Of a stretch of DNA of 64,000 nucleotides, positions 39,799 through 50,913 are shown piece by piece. Below the pieces are notes generated by a model, which saw nothing but the letters and a program-made list of their open reading frames with translations, searched no databases and had not been told where the DNA came from. The position numbers and the translations under genes are program-made. Position 1 is the first letter of the stretch. Each line of letters starts with the position of its first letter. Source of the stretch: Emcibacteraceae bacterium (lineage in GTDB: Bacteria; Pseudomonadota; Alphaproteobacteria; Sphingomonadales; Emcibacteraceae); the NCBI GenBank assembly GCA_021774795.1, contig JAJFIR010000031.1, positions 186,001 to 250,000 on the forward strand. Direction: 5' to 3'.

Positions 39799-40637
39799 AT
39801 TCTGTTCTGAGCAGCAAACCCTGTTATAATATCAAGCAGTTCAGTCGTAATTTCTTCTTGCCATTGTTGACGGGATAAATGTTCAAGTTGTTCGTATTTT
39901 TTTTGGATATTTTGATAAGCCTGATCCATCGCATTCAATCGGCCATGATTTTCCGCATGCAGACTTTCCATAACAGCACAACCAAGCGACGCCATTAGAT
40001 ATTCTTGAGTCAAATAACTTAAAAGCTCACCCGGTGGCATGTTAAGCAGTGGTAAGTCGTCTTTTTTGGCTCGTTCAGGAAAGGTTTCCATCTCAACAGG
40101 AAAAAGTGATTGATATATAATTTGGGCGTCTTCTGTCCCTCGCTGTTTGGTATAAATTAATTTTACAGAAGATACTCCCCCCTCCACCGCTTGAAATAAA
40201 CGCGCGGCGATCTCTTTGACAGTTTTTTGAACCGAGGTATGTTCACCGCTCATTGATAATGTCCAAACCGACTTAATATCATATTCCCCGGCAAGCAAAT
40301 TCCCGCGCGAACCAATGAGCGCGATATCTGTTTCACTCTCTGCTTTCTGTCTAACCATTTCAAAAAGCGGTCTATTAAATCCGCCAACAAAGCCATATTC
40401 TGAACAAAAAACGATCAAAAGACGTTTTGGGATGCTGTCTGTTTTTTCAATTATATTATCCTGATAATCCTTAAAGCGAGCGATGGAACCGGCGACAATT
40501 TCACTATAATGACGCATGCCCATGACCGGTTTCTGGGTTTGTCGCACACGAACGGCTGCCATAGACCGCAAAGCCGATATGATATCTTTAAGCTTTCCTA
40601 TGCTTTCTTTACGTTTATCAAGATCACGGCACCTCAT
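39795..40637 (-). CDS. atpG: N-type ATPase gamma subunit
   Basis: Central-stalk subunit of about 280 residues. The start at 40637 follows GGAGGGG at good spacing and lies inside the end of atpA; the longer frame to 40760 is a shadow. The N-terminal coiled coil (DKRKESIGKLKDIISALRSM) and the C-terminal coil (EYLMASLGCAVMESLHAENH, MDQAYQNIQKKYEQL) match gamma. As in other N-ATPase operons, it is the last gene and the operon has no delta subunit gene. Confidence 0.87.
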   Translation of the reverse strand: MRCRDLDKRKESIGKLKDIISALRSMAAVRVRQTQKPVMGMRHYSEIVAGSIARFKDYQDNIIEKTDSIPKRLLIVFCSEYGFVGGFNRPLFEMVRQKAESETDIALIGSRGNLLAGEYDIKSVWTLSMSGEHTSVQKTVKEIAARLFQAVEGGVSSVKLIYTKQRGTEDAQIIYQSLFPVEMETFPERAKKDDLPLLNMPPGELLSYLTQEYLMASLGCAVMESLHAENHGRLNAMDQAYQNIQKKYEQLEHLSRQQWQEEITTELLDIITGFAAQNRI

Positions 40638-42177
40638 CATCATCCCCTCCATAAGATGGAAACTGTTCGCCGTAACCGCATAGCATTTGATAAAATGTAT
40701 CGCGATCCTGCAGTAGCATCTCATCTCTCTCAATAATCCGATTAATAACCACCTCTGCATGTATGGTTATCCATTCATTAATACCGCTTTTAAAGTGCAC
40801 TACGTCATCCAAGTCTAACCGGTCCAAAATCCCTTCTTTAAGTGCGAAAAGCAGCGCGAATTGTTCGCCAAGCGTCAATGGTTTATATTGCTGCTGACCA
40901 AGTACAGCACGAATACGCCTGCCGTGTTTAATGATTTTTATAGTGTGCTCATCTGTTGTTGTTGAAAAACGAGTGAAAATTTCCAGTTCCTGAAATTGGG
41001 CGTAATCAATTTTTAAACTATTTACCAGATGTCGAATAACACTCGTTTGGGTTTTTCCGCCCACACGCGATACACTGCGCCCAACATTCACCGCCGGCTT
41101 TAATCCCTCATTAAATAATTTTGGCTCCAAATAAATTTGACCATCGGTAATTGAAATCAGATTTGTCGGGATATAGGCGGACAAGTTACCCGCCTGTGTT
41201 TCGACAATCGGTAAGACAGTTAATGACCCCCCACCCTTTGAGGAGTTCAGCCGTGCTGATCGTTCAAGAAGACGAGCATGAATATAAAATATGTCACTTG
41301 GATAAGCCTCGCGCCCGGGAGGATAACCTAACAGCAATGCCAGTTCCCGATAAGTGGCTGCATGTTTGGTCATGTCATCAATAACGAGAAGCACGTCCCG
41401 TCCTTGGTCCATAAAATATTCGGCTATGCTGCATGCGCTGTAGGGGGCAATCCACTGGGTTCCTGGACTGCTATCTGCAAATGCTGCAACAAAAATACAA
41501 TTTTCCATTTTCCCGTAGCGCTTCACTGCTTCAATCACCCCATTTATGGTCGAGCTTTTCTGTCCAACTGCTGCATAAATTGAGATCACACCGGTTTCTC
41601 GTTGATTAATAATGGTATCCACCGCGATAGCGGTTTTTCCGGTACCCCGATCTCCGATGATCAATTCCCTTTGCCCGCGCCCTAAAGGAAGCATTGCGTC
41701 GATAACCGTTATGCCCGTTAAGAGTGGCTCTGTGACAAGCTCCCGATCTACTATGGCCGGGGCGGGTCTTTCAATATCTCTATAACCCATTGGGACGAAT
41801 GATGCCCCGCCATCAAGAGCCAAGCCCAAAGGATCCATGATACGCCCTAATAAATTTTCCCCTACTATTGTGCGGGCTACTGCGCCACTGCCGGTGACTT
41901 CAGAACCTGCTATAATACCTTCTTCAGAACCCAGAAGAATGCATCCCAACAAATTCTCGGTGATACTCAGAACCATGCCTTGTACGCCCGTATTAAATAT
42001 AACCAGCTCATTTAAGTAAGTTTTTGAAAGGCCGGAAATCATAGCCACGCCGTCGCCCACTTTCTCAACCTGACCTTTACGTTGAAGCCGTGGGCCTACC
42101 GGAATGTTATTGGTTACATCCTGTATCTTGTATAGCCAATCATTAATATCCGCTGAAAAATTTCGTGAAATATTCAT
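40624..42177 (-). CDS. atpA: N-type ATPase alpha subunit
   Basis: A 517-residue non-catalytic nucleotide-binding subunit. Visible are the beta-barrel start (GQVEKVGDGVAMISGLSKTY), the P-loop GDRGTGKT (175-182), VIDDMTKHAATYRELALLLG and the VGRSVSRVGGKTQ segment. ATG at 42177 overlaps the atpF stop (ATGA). It forms the alpha3-beta3 headpiece with atpD. Confidence 0.93.
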   Translation of the reverse strand: MNISRNFSADINDWLYKIQDVTNNIPVGPRLQRKGQVEKVGDGVAMISGLSKTYLNELVIFNTGVQGMVLSITENLLGCILLGSEEGIIAGSEVTGSGAVARTIVGENLLGRIMDPLGLALDGGASFVPMGYRDIERPAPAIVDRELVTEPLLTGITVIDAMLPLGRGQRELIIGDRGTGKTAIAVDTIINQRETGVISIYAAVGQKSSTINGVIEAVKRYGKMENCIFVAAFADSSPGTQWIAPYSACSIAEYFMDQGRDVLLVIDDMTKHAATYRELALLLGYPPGREAYPSDIFYIHARLLERSARLNSSKGGGSLTVLPIVETQAGNLSAYIPTNLISITDGQIYLEPKLFNEGLKPAVNVGRSVSRVGGKTQTSVIRHLVNSLKIDYAQFQELEIFTRFSTTTDEHTIKIIKHGRRIRAVLGQQQYKPLTLGEQFALLFALKEGILDRLDLDDVVHFKSGINEWITIHAEVVINRIIERDEMLLQDRDTFYQMLCGYGEQFPSYGGDDDEVP

Positions 42178-42926
42178 CAACTATCCACCCGCGCGTAAAG
42201 TGCTAATTTCACCTCATCGAGAGTATCACGCCAATTAAAGCTGATAAGACTATTTGGAAAGTGAATGCTGGCACCGGCAATCAGTGATTTGTCAACTGTA
42301 TAGGTAAAGCTTACCTTTTTGTCAAAAACCGCTCCGATGGATTTACCCCATTTCTTCTGTGCTTGCACGTCTAGCTTTTCAGCCGTTTTAACGCCAACCG
42401 CTCCATCTCCTAATTGATTACGGATATTATTAAATTCTGTAGGAGGCATTGATTTTAAATGAGTTACAATTTTTTCAAGAAACAATTCGTTTAAATTAAC
42501 TGAATGACTTTCTTGCAATATATGACGTGCCAAAGTAACGGCAAGATCCGCAGCTCCTTGCCGCATTTCAATTTGAGCTTTATGGTGCTCACGATTAATT
42601 TCCTTCTGGGCCTGAGTACGCAATTTGCTAACTTCGACTTGACCTTCCTGTATCAATTTATCATAAGCACGCGATTCAGCGATCCGGACATCTGCTAAAA
42701 TCTGTTTTCGGGACGCTTCAATTTCTACACATTTGGTATTGAATTTTGCAATTTCGCTTTGCGCGAGTTTTTCTGCTTCCTGCGCTCTTTCTAATGTAGA
42801 CGAATTTTCTTCCTGACGACGAGCAATTGCTTCTAGCACCGGTCCATATAAGAAAACCTTCAGCAACCACACCAATATGATGAAGTTGACGATTTGAAGT
42901 CCGAATGTCCACCAGTCAAATGTCAT
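42177..42926 (-). CDS. atpF: N-type ATPase b subunit, long form
   Basis: A 249-residue peripheral stalk subunit, longer than the usual 156-180 residues. The membrane anchor is TFGLQIVNFIILVWLLKVFL; a long charged coiled coil follows (QEENSSTLERAQEAEKLAQ, AQIEMRQGAADLAVTLARH). The C-terminal extension (PNSLISFNWRDTLDEVKLAL) resembles a delta-like end, consistent with the absence of a separate delta gene. The start at 42926 follows the atpE stop by a few bases. Confidence 0.87.
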   Translation of the reverse strand: MTFDWWTFGLQIVNFIILVWLLKVFLYGPVLEAIARRQEENSSTLERAQEAEKLAQSEIAKFNTKCVEIEASRKQILADVRIAESRAYDKLIQEGQVEVSKLRTQAQKEINREHHKAQIEMRQGAADLAVTLARHILQESHSVNLNELFLEKIVTHLKSMPPTEFNNIRNQLGDGAVGVKTAEKLDVQAQKKWGKSIGAVFDKKVSFTYTVDKSLIAGASIHFPNSLISFNWRDTLDEVKLALYARVDS

Positions 42927-42930
42927 TGGA

Positions 42931-43176
42931 TTATTGCTGTATGAATGGGTTTGCGTACAGAAGCAGCAACGCCAGCACGAGGCAATAAATCGCTGTTGTC
43001 TCAATCATCGCAAGCCCGACAAATAGCGTTCGCGCCAATGGCCCTGCCGCCTCCGGCTGACGAGCAATAGCCTCCATCGCTCGAGCCACTGCGTATCCTT
43101 CACTTATAGCAGGGCCAATAGCCCCCGCCGATACCGTAAAGGCTGCGGCAATAATACTAATATATTCTAGTTCCAT
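42931..43176 (-). CDS. atpE: N-type ATPase c subunit (rotor ring)
   Basis: An 81-residue helical hairpin that multimerises into the membrane rotor. AAGGAG precedes the start. Helix 1 has GAIGPAISEGYAVARAMEA with Glu26 at the place of Gln32 in Na+-type rotors; the loop has ARQPE; helix 2 has GLAMIETTAIYCLV with Glu59, Thr60 and Tyr64, the E-(S/T)-T-x-I-Y pattern seen in Na+-binding rings. Two carboxylates per hairpin are typical of N-ATPases. Coupling ion is uncertain because an N-ATPase ring with this layout has been reported as proton-specific. Confidence 0.92.
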   Translation of the reverse strand: MELEYISIIAAAFTVSAGAIGPAISEGYAVARAMEAIARQPEAAGPLARTLFVGLAMIETTAIYCLVLALLLLYANPFIQQ

Positions 43177-43186
43177 TATAGTCTCC

Positions 43187-43849
43187 TTAAGTTTCATCCG
43201 CCATAGCGGCGGCAATAAATACTGTGGCAAGAATAGCAAAAATATAAGCCTGTATCAGGCTAATCAATATATGAAGCACCATCAATGGGACGGGAACCAA
43301 CAGACCTGCAAAAGCCAGTAAAAGTCCAATCAGAAACTGCCCACTCATAATATTGCCAAACAGGCGTATCATCATGGAAAATGTTCGCGTGATCTGTGAA
43401 AGAAGGGTAAAGGGCATCATGATGATATTGGGCCTCGTATAACTTTTAAGGTACCCCCAAACACCTTGCGATCTAATTCCCACATAATGCACGCTAAAAA
43501 AAACGATCACGGCGAGGGCCGCAGGCGTTTCCAATACCGCTGTAGGCGCAGATAGCCCCGGCATCAAATCGATTAAATTCGCAAGCGCAATAAAAATGAA
43601 CAAAGTACCGATCAGGGGCAGAAAATATAGGTTCTTATCCTGAATTATGTCCCCAATCTGTTCGTCGATAGTTGTGACCAGAAGCTCTATAGCAGTCTGC
43701 CAACGTCTAGGAAACGTTTTAAAATTACGACAAGAAAGCCAGACTATAAAAGTGAGTACCGCCATAATTCCCCAAGTAACTACGACGGCATAGCTTATGG
43801 GTACGGGACCCAACATAAACGCAATATGAGTAACAAATGGACTTTCCAT
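43187..43849 (-). CDS. atpB: N-type ATPase a subunit
   Basis: A 220-residue inner-membrane stator protein lining the ion half-channels. The essential arginine is Arg162 in FSMMIRLFGNIMSG. Further landmarks are FIFIALANLIDLMPG and a C-terminal pair of helices (LISLIQAYIFAILATVFIAA). The ATG at 43849 shares a base with the atpR stop (TAATG), so it is preferred over the in-frame ATG at 43861. Confidence 0.93.
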   Translation of the reverse strand: MESPFVTHIAFMLGPVPISYAVVVTWGIMAVLTFIVWLSCRNFKTFPRRWQTAIELLVTTIDEQIGDIIQDKNLYFLPLIGTLFIFIALANLIDLMPGLSAPTAVLETPAALAVIVFFSVHYVGIRSQGVWGYLKSYTRPNIIMMPFTLLSQITRTFSMMIRLFGNIMSGQFLIGLLLAFAGLLVPVPLMVLHILISLIQAYIFAILATVFIAAAMADET

Positions 43850-44121
43850 TATTCTTTCCATTTAGTTAGAAATTTCATAAAGGTAAAACGTCCGAGCAAA
43901 AAACCGCCAAAGCTGCATAGCAATGGCAATGCACCAAAACCCGATATGATCCAGAATATAAGTATCGTCGCGGCAAAACGTGAAGTATGCAGCATTAATC
44001 CGGTCCAACTCATCCCATCAATAATATAAATTTCGCTATTCATTTTAAGCATAGTAAAAAAAACAATCCCGAGGCCTAATCCAACTACAAAACAAATAAT
44101 ATTAACTATAGAGGGGGTCAT
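43849..44121 (-). CDS. atpR: AtpR, small membrane subunit specific to N-ATPases
   Basis: A 90-residue protein with three hydrophobic stretches (IVNIICFVVGLGLGIVFFTM, FAATILIFWIISGFGALPLL, FGGFLLGRF). It is placed between atpQ and atpB, exactly where atpR lies in N-ATPase operons, and is thought to help assemble or stabilise the c-ring. ATG at 44121 overlaps the atpQ stop (ATGA). The longer frame to 44199 is read-through of the atpQ region. Confidence 0.82.
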   Translation of the reverse strand: MTPSIVNIICFVVGLGLGIVFFTMLKMNSEIYIIDGMSWTGLMLHTSRFAATILIFWIISGFGALPLLCSFGGFLLGRFTFMKFLTKWKE

Positions 44122-44391
44122 TTTTCTTCCCTTTTCATCCGTTTCCAGGCAAACATAGATCCAAGAGAAACTCCAATAATAATACAGCCGCCCGTCCAAA
44201 ATATGCCGCCTTCAGTTCGCCCATCAAGCCATCTGCCAAAAAAAATACCGACTACAGTCGGCATCGCGATCAACCACCCCAAGGAGCCGATCAGCGCAAG
44301 ATTCTGTCCCACCGAGCGCTCCCCTTCTTTGTCGGCAATTTTGACTTGACGTTCAGTACGTTTGACCGTTTCATGAAGGTCATTAAATTCT

Positions 44392-44408
<17 letters not shown>
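44118..44408 (-). CDS. atpQ: AtpQ (AtpI-like) membrane subunit of the N-ATPase
   Basis: A 96-residue protein with a charged N-terminus (LHETVKRTERQVKIADKEGE) and two membrane helices (NLALIGSLGWLIAMPTVVGI, IFWTGGCIIIGVSLGSMFAW), as in the AtpI/Gene1 family. Its place between atpC and atpR identifies it as AtpQ. It overlaps the atpC end by 17 bases. Confidence 0.82.
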
Positions 44409-46250
<1,842 letters not shown>

Positions 46251-46301
46251 CTAACCTTTGAATTAATCAAATCACTATAGAAATCTCTAGAATTAATTTC
46301 C

Positions 46302-46315
46302 TTGATCAAAATCAA
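46302..46315. promoter_or_regulatory. FNR/FixK-type box TTGATCAAAATCAA shared by two divergent operons
   Basis: Perfect site in a 117-base gap, 54 bases before atpD on one strand and 49 bases before the AMP phosphorylase gene on the other. One symmetric site could serve both promoters. Confidence 0.85.
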
Positions 46316-46364
46316 TAACTGTTGCGCATCAATTGGCTATGTTTATTCACGCCACAAATAATGT

Positions 46365-47873
46365 GTGAGTAATATTATGTTGAAACTAAAAAATATCGGA
46401 ATAGATACCTACCGCGACACAGTCGCCTTTCTAGCACGCGATTGCAGCCTATATCGCCCGGAAGAATTTCAAGCGTTTAAAAAAATTGATGTAATCAGCG
46501 GTGACAAACATTTGCTCGCCACCCTGATGATCGTTGACAATAAGTCCATTATTAATGCTGATGAACTAGGCCTTTCTGAACAGGCTTTTAAACGTATGGG
46601 GCTTACGGAGGGAACTCCGGTTACCATTGCCCCTGCCGAACCACCCACAAGTCTCGATCATTTGAAAAGAAAAATTCACGGGCATACACTTGAACCGCGT
46701 CAGATCGAAGAAATTATTGGTGATGTCGCCAACCATCTATATTCAGAAATGGAAATTGCCGCATTTCTTGTTTCCTGTGCAGGTTTTATGACGACTGATG
46801 AAGTGCTTGCGATGACAAAGGCAATGGCCTTTGCGGGAAATCAGCTTCAATGGAACGCGCCGATTGTTGTGGATAAACACTGTATCGGCGGCATTCCTGG
46901 AAACCGCACATCAATGATCATTGTACCGATTGTCGCCGCTCATGGCTTACTTATTCCAAAAACGTCCTCACGCGCAATCACATCGCCCGCAGGCACGGCG
47001 GATACCATGGAAGTCCTCGCCAAGGTCGACCTGTCCATGCATGAAATGCAGTCAGTCGTTGAAACCTGTAAAGGGTGCATCGTCTGGGGTGGTCATGTCA
47101 ATTTATCGCCCGCGGATGATATTCTAATTTCGGTCGAAAGACCGCTTGGTATTGATACGCGTGAACAAATGGTTGCCTCAATCATGTCCAAAAAGCTCGC
47201 CGCTGGCTCCACGCATTTGTTAATCGATATTCCAGTAGGTTCCTCCGCAAAAGTGCACAACTCAGCAGGGGACGCCATGCGATTAAGAAAGCTTTTTGAA
47301 TATGTAGGTAGTGAAACAGGACTGCATGTGGATGTTGTCATAACAGACGGTCAACAACCTATCGGTAATGGCATTGGTCCAGTTCTTGAGGCCCGTGACG
47401 TGATGGCGGTGTTGCGCAATGAATACGGCGCGCCAAAGGATCTAAGAGAAAAATCATTGCAAATTGCTGGCTCATTGCTCGAAGCTGATCCAGCACTTCG
47501 CGGCGGATCAGGTTACGCAAGAGCCCAACAACTGTTAGATTCAGGGGCCGCTTTAAGCACTATGGAGCAAATCATTAACGCTCAGGGGCGAAACACCACA
47601 CCTTTCTGTGTTGGCGAGTTGACCCACGAAATTCTAGCGCCAATTGACGGCGTTATTGATGCAATTGATTGTTACCATCTGGCACGTATCGCCCGTCTCG
47701 CAGGTGCCCCACTTGATAAAGGTGCCGGCATTGACCTTTTCAAAAAAGTTGGTGACACCGTCACAAAGGGCGAACCTCTATACCGAATTCACGCGTGTTT
47801 TCAAACTGACTATGGTTTCACAACCAAATTTGCTGATGAAGGAAGCGGTTATGGTATCAGGAGCAAAATATGA
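46365..47873 (+). CDS. AMP phosphorylase-like (archaeal-type thymidine phosphorylase family)
   Basis: A 502-residue member of the thymidine phosphorylase superfamily with the extra N-terminal domain of about 80 residues found in archaeal-type AMP phosphorylases. Conserved core segments are [40 protein letters not shown] and [19 protein letters not shown]. The archaeal enzyme phosphorolyses AMP to adenine and ribose 1,5-bisphosphate. Start is GTG at 46365 or ATG at 46377. Its stop overlaps the next start by four bases, coupling it to a PRPP synthetase homologue. No ribose-1,5-bisphosphate isomerase or RuBisCO gene is in the window. Confidence 0.85.
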   Translation: MSNIMLKLKNIGIDTYRDTVAFLARDCSLYRPEEFQAFKKIDVISGDKHLLATLMIVDNKSIINADELGLSEQAFKRMGLTEGTPVTIAPAEPPTSLDHLKRKIHGHTLEPRQIEEIIGDVANHLYSEMEIAAFLVSCAGFMTTDEVLAMTKAMAFAGNQLQWNAPIVVDKHCIGGIPGNRTSMIIVPIVAAHGLLIPKTSSRAITSPAGTADTMEVLAKVDLSMHEMQSVVETCKGCIVWGGHVNLSPADDILISVERPLGIDTREQMVASIMSKKLAAGSTHLLIDIPVGSSAKVHNSAGDAMRLRKLFEYVGSETGLHVDVVITDGQQPIGNGIGPVLEARDVMAVLRNEYGAPKDLREKSLQIAGSLLEADPALRGGSGYARAQQLLDSGAALSTMEQIINAQGRNTTPFCVGELTHEILAPIDGVIDAIDCYHLARIARLAGAPLDKGAGIDLFKKVGDTVTKGEPLYRIHACFQTDYGFTTKFADEGSGYGIRSKI

Positions 47874-48760
47874 AAAATATTTCTCTGCACTATTTAATCA
47901 ATGACTTTGAACCCGCGAATAGACTGGCAATCCAAATGGATATACCGGCTTACAGTATTCATATTCATACATTTCCCGATAATGAGAGCAAAGTGAGTGT
48001 CAATCCGGTTCAGGGGACTGCGATCATTTACATCAGTTTGAACAATCCTAACGAAAAGCTTATTCAACTCGCATTCGCCGCCAATGCATTAAAAGAAAAC
48101 GGCGCAAGCCGACTTGTTCTGGTTGCACCGTACCTATGTTATATGCGTCAGGATAAGGCATTCTTTCCCGGGGAAGCGATCAGTCAACATATTATAGGTG
48201 CATTTTTAGCATCCTATTTTGACAAGATCATCAGTGTCGATCCGCATTTACATCGCATCAATGATTTGCGGGAGGCATTCCCCGAATGTGAAGCAACCAG
48301 CTTGACAGCAGCTGAACCTATTTCAAACACGATTAATGATGAAATAACAAAAGAAAGAAGACTTCTGATCGGACCTGATAGTGAGTCCAAACAATGGGTG
48401 AGTTCGATTGCAGAAAAGACCAATATTTCTTTTATTACAGGAAATAAAACCCGCCATGGCGATAGGGATGTGGGTATTGAATTTCCTGATCATTCTGATA
48501 TCAATGGCGTAAATGCTATTATAGTTGATGATGTCATATCGAGTGGTAAAACCATTATCCGTTGTGCCGAAGCTATAAAATCTGCCGGTGCCTTAAAGAT
48601 AGAAGTTATTACTACTCATATTCTAAGTAACGACAAAGATTTGTCATTAATTCACAAAGCAGGTATATCGCGGGTTCGCTCAACAGATAGCGTTCAACAT
48701 CCAACAAATTCAGTATATCTATCTACCTTATTGGCAAACGAGTTGCAGAAGGAGTTTTAA
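47870..48760 (+). CDS. Ribose-phosphate pyrophosphokinase-like protein
   Basis: A 296-residue PRPP synthetase homologue, slightly shorter than the usual 310-320. Motifs present are PYLCYMRQD (87-95), VDPHLHR (124-130) and the PRPP loop [13 protein letters not shown] (about 218-230). It is translationally coupled to the AMP phosphorylase, so it is probably an accessory enzyme for nucleotide salvage. It could make PRPP from ribose phosphate, or run backward to regenerate ATP from AMP and PRPP; the direction is inference. Confidence 0.86.
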   Translation: MKNISLHYLINDFEPANRLAIQMDIPAYSIHIHTFPDNESKVSVNPVQGTAIIYISLNNPNEKLIQLAFAANALKENGASRLVLVAPYLCYMRQDKAFFPGEAISQHIIGAFLASYFDKIISVDPHLHRINDLREAFPECEATSLTAAEPISNTINDEITKERRLLIGPDSESKQWVSSIAEKTNISFITGNKTRHGDRDVGIEFPDHSDINGVNAIIVDDVISSGKTIIRCAEAIKSAGALKIEVITTHILSNDKDLSLIHKAGISRVRSTDSVQHPTNSVYLSTLLANELQKEF

Positions 48761-48761
48761 T

Positions 48762-50360
48762 GTGTCTATCAAGATAAAGTTTTGCGGCGCAGCAGGTACT
48801 GTTACTGGGTCTTGTTTCCTGATAAAGGCTGAGAATTGTCAGTTTCTGGTGGACTGCGGTCTTTTTCAGGGATCCAAAACCATTAAGGAACTGAATTATC
48901 GCTCCTTCCCGTTTGATCCCAGGCAAATTGATTTCGTACTCCTCACACACGCCCACACCGATCATGCAGCTTTGGTACCAAAATTGATCAAAGGAGGTTT
49001 TAAAGGACCAGTTTACGCAACACCCGCAACTCGTGATTTACTAAATTATATGTTACCTGACAGCGGTTATATTCAAGAAATGGAAGTCAAAAGGCTAAAT
49101 CAGCGAAACCGCCAACGTGGTCGACCAAGCGTTGTCCCAATATATACGCGCGACGAAGCTGAAATGGCCATAAACCGAATTAAAACAAATGACTATGAAG
49201 AATGGTACGAACCATTTGATGGTTTTCGTGCGCGTTTCTGGAATGCTGGTCATATATTGGGATCTGCTTCGATCGAAATTGAAATTCAGCAGGAAAACAA
49301 ATGGCTGCGATTGCTTTTTTCCGGTGACCTAGGGCATGGGCAAAAAGTTCTACATGATGCGCCAGAAGCACCAACCAACTTCGACTATGTTATTTGCGAA
49401 GCAACATACGGGGGGCGAACACGCAATGATGTATCCGTTAAAAAAAGAAGGGGCATTCTCGCGCGTGAAATAAAAGACGCAATGAAAGCTGGAGGTAATT
49501 TGGTTATCCCATCATTTGCCGTGGAACGATCACAAGAACTTCTCCTTGACATAGCTTACCTTCTACGCGCAGAAATAATCCCGTGCTCTGCAGTTTTTCT
49601 AGATTCCCCACTTGCTATACGTATAACGTCTGTTTTTTCCCATTACGCGGCCCAACTAAACAATACTGGTGACGGAGTAACGGCCTTTACACATCCTAAT
49701 TTTCATTTCACCGAAACCGTTGAAGAAAGCAAGTCCATAAACGCTTTTAATGGTGGCGCAATTATTATGGCTGCTAGCGGAATGTGCGACGCCGGAAGGA
49801 TAAGGCACCATCTTAAAAATCATCTTTGGGATCCAAAATCAACCATATTACTTGTGGGGTATCAGGCGACTGGCACATTAGGTTCTCTTATGGAGAGAGG
49901 TGCAAAAAATGTTAAAATTCAGGGTGAAGACATTCATGTACGAGCGCGCATTCGCACACTCGATATTTATTCAGGTCATGCCGACAATGATGGATTGATA
50001 AATTGGATGAAGAACCGCCAACCAATAAATCAGGGCGTATTCTTAATACACGGCTCGGAACAATCATTACATGACATGCGAGAGGGTCTGATTAAGGAAA
50101 ACTTTAATGCCAAAAATATATTCATTCCTGCAATTGACGATGAATTTGAACTTAATGTGTCTGGTAAAGCATTAAGAGCGCCCGAAGTAGATCGCCGCCT
50201 CGACCCTAATGTAATTGACAAGCCTGATTGGCATAATGAACTTGCCCAATTAACTCTTGATATTCGCAGAGAACTTGAAGAAGCACCTGATAACGAGGCC
50301 AAGGTTAGAATTCTAAAACACCTAAAGCGTATCGTGAGACCGGATTCTAATAAGAATTAG
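48762..50360 (+). CDS. Metallo-beta-lactamase/beta-CASP RNA-processing nuclease
   Basis: A 532-residue nuclease of the CPSF/Ysh1-like group. The zinc motif is LTHAHTDHAAL (His63, His65, Asp67, His68); others are WNAGHILGSASIEIE, LFSGDLGHG, the beta-CASP insert (SFAVERSQELLLDIAYLLR, MAASGMCDAGRIRHHLK) and SGHADNDGL. GTG start at 48762 follows AAGGAG. The third gene of the operon, it would supply ribonucleotides from RNA to the AMP phosphorylase. That pathway link is inference. Confidence 0.9.
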   Translation: MSIKIKFCGAAGTVTGSCFLIKAENCQFLVDCGLFQGSKTIKELNYRSFPFDPRQIDFVLLTHAHTDHAALVPKLIKGGFKGPVYATPATRDLLNYMLPDSGYIQEMEVKRLNQRNRQRGRPSVVPIYTRDEAEMAINRIKTNDYEEWYEPFDGFRARFWNAGHILGSASIEIEIQQENKWLRLLFSGDLGHGQKVLHDAPEAPTNFDYVICEATYGGRTRNDVSVKKRRGILAREIKDAMKAGGNLVIPSFAVERSQELLLDIAYLLRAEIIPCSAVFLDSPLAIRITSVFSHYAAQLNNTGDGVTAFTHPNFHFTETVEESKSINAFNGGAIIMAASGMCDAGRIRHHLKNHLWDPKSTILLVGYQATGTLGSLMERGAKNVKIQGEDIHVRARIRTLDIYSGHADNDGLINWMKNRQPINQGVFLIHGSEQSLHDMREGLIKENFNAKNIFIPAIDDEFELNVSGKALRAPEVDRRLDPNVIDKPDWHNELAQLTLDIRRELEEAPDNEAKVRILKHLKRIVRPDSNKN

Positions 50361-50385
50361 AAAATAAGAATATCTATTCCTGTTC

Positions 50386-50399
50386 TTGATTAGAATCAA
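50386..50399. promoter_or_regulatory. FNR/FixK-type box TTGATTAGAATCAA
   Basis: Perfect site, 54 bases before the PPOX-family flavoprotein gene. Confidence 0.8.
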
Positions 50400-50453
50400 G
50401 GTCAAATCCGCCACTTTATGTTTTATTGATTATCAACTAAATGAGAAAGCATT

Positions 50454-50906
50454 ATGAACAAAAAACTACTTAATCAGATTATTTCAATTATTAATGATGT
50501 GGATGATATGACCATTGCCACCGTTCGCGCCGATGGTTACCCCCAAGCGACGACGGTCAGCTATATGAATGAAGGACTTACGATTTACTTCATGACGACA
50601 TCAAACGCGCAGAAAGCAAAAAACATCGCTTTAAATAACAAAGTTTCCCTAACCATAAACCGCGACTACGAGAACTGGAGTAATATAGAGGGCCTATCTA
50701 TGGGTGGTTTGGCAATTTTGGTTTCTGATCCCGAAGAAAAGCAAAAGATTGGCGACCTTCTGCTTAAGAAATTCCCTGAAGCGGTCCAATATGAGCCAGC
50801 CGAAGGTGCTGACATCGATCTTGCATTCTTCCGTATAGAACCAAAAGTCATTTCACTTCTCGATTATGAACAGAGCTTCGGGCACACAGAATTAATAAAA
50901 TTGTAA
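50454..50906 (+). CDS. Pyridoxamine 5'-phosphate oxidase-like (PPOX) flavoprotein
   Basis: A 150-residue split-barrel protein: MTIATVRADGYPQATTVSYM near the N-terminus, IYFMTTSNAQKAKNIALNNK and a C-terminal VISLLDYEQSFGHTE. The family binds FMN or F420 and acts as a small reductase or flavin store. It is probably not true PdxH, which is longer. The FNR-type site upstream suggests induction at low oxygen. It converges with the cytochrome lipoprotein gene, with only seven bases between the stops. Confidence 0.82.
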   Translation: MNKKLLNQIISIINDVDDMTIATVRADGYPQATTVSYMNEGLTIYFMTTSNAQKAKNIALNNKVSLTINRDYENWSNIEGLSMGGLAILVSDPEEKQKIGDLLLKKFPEAVQYEPAEGADIDLAFFRIEPKVISLLDYEQSFGHTELIKL

Positions 50907-50913
50907 TCTATCA

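Noticed and set aside
46365-50360. AMP-to-RuBisCO pathway as in archaea
   Set aside because: Neither a ribose-1,5-bisphosphate isomerase nor a type III RuBisCO gene is in the window.
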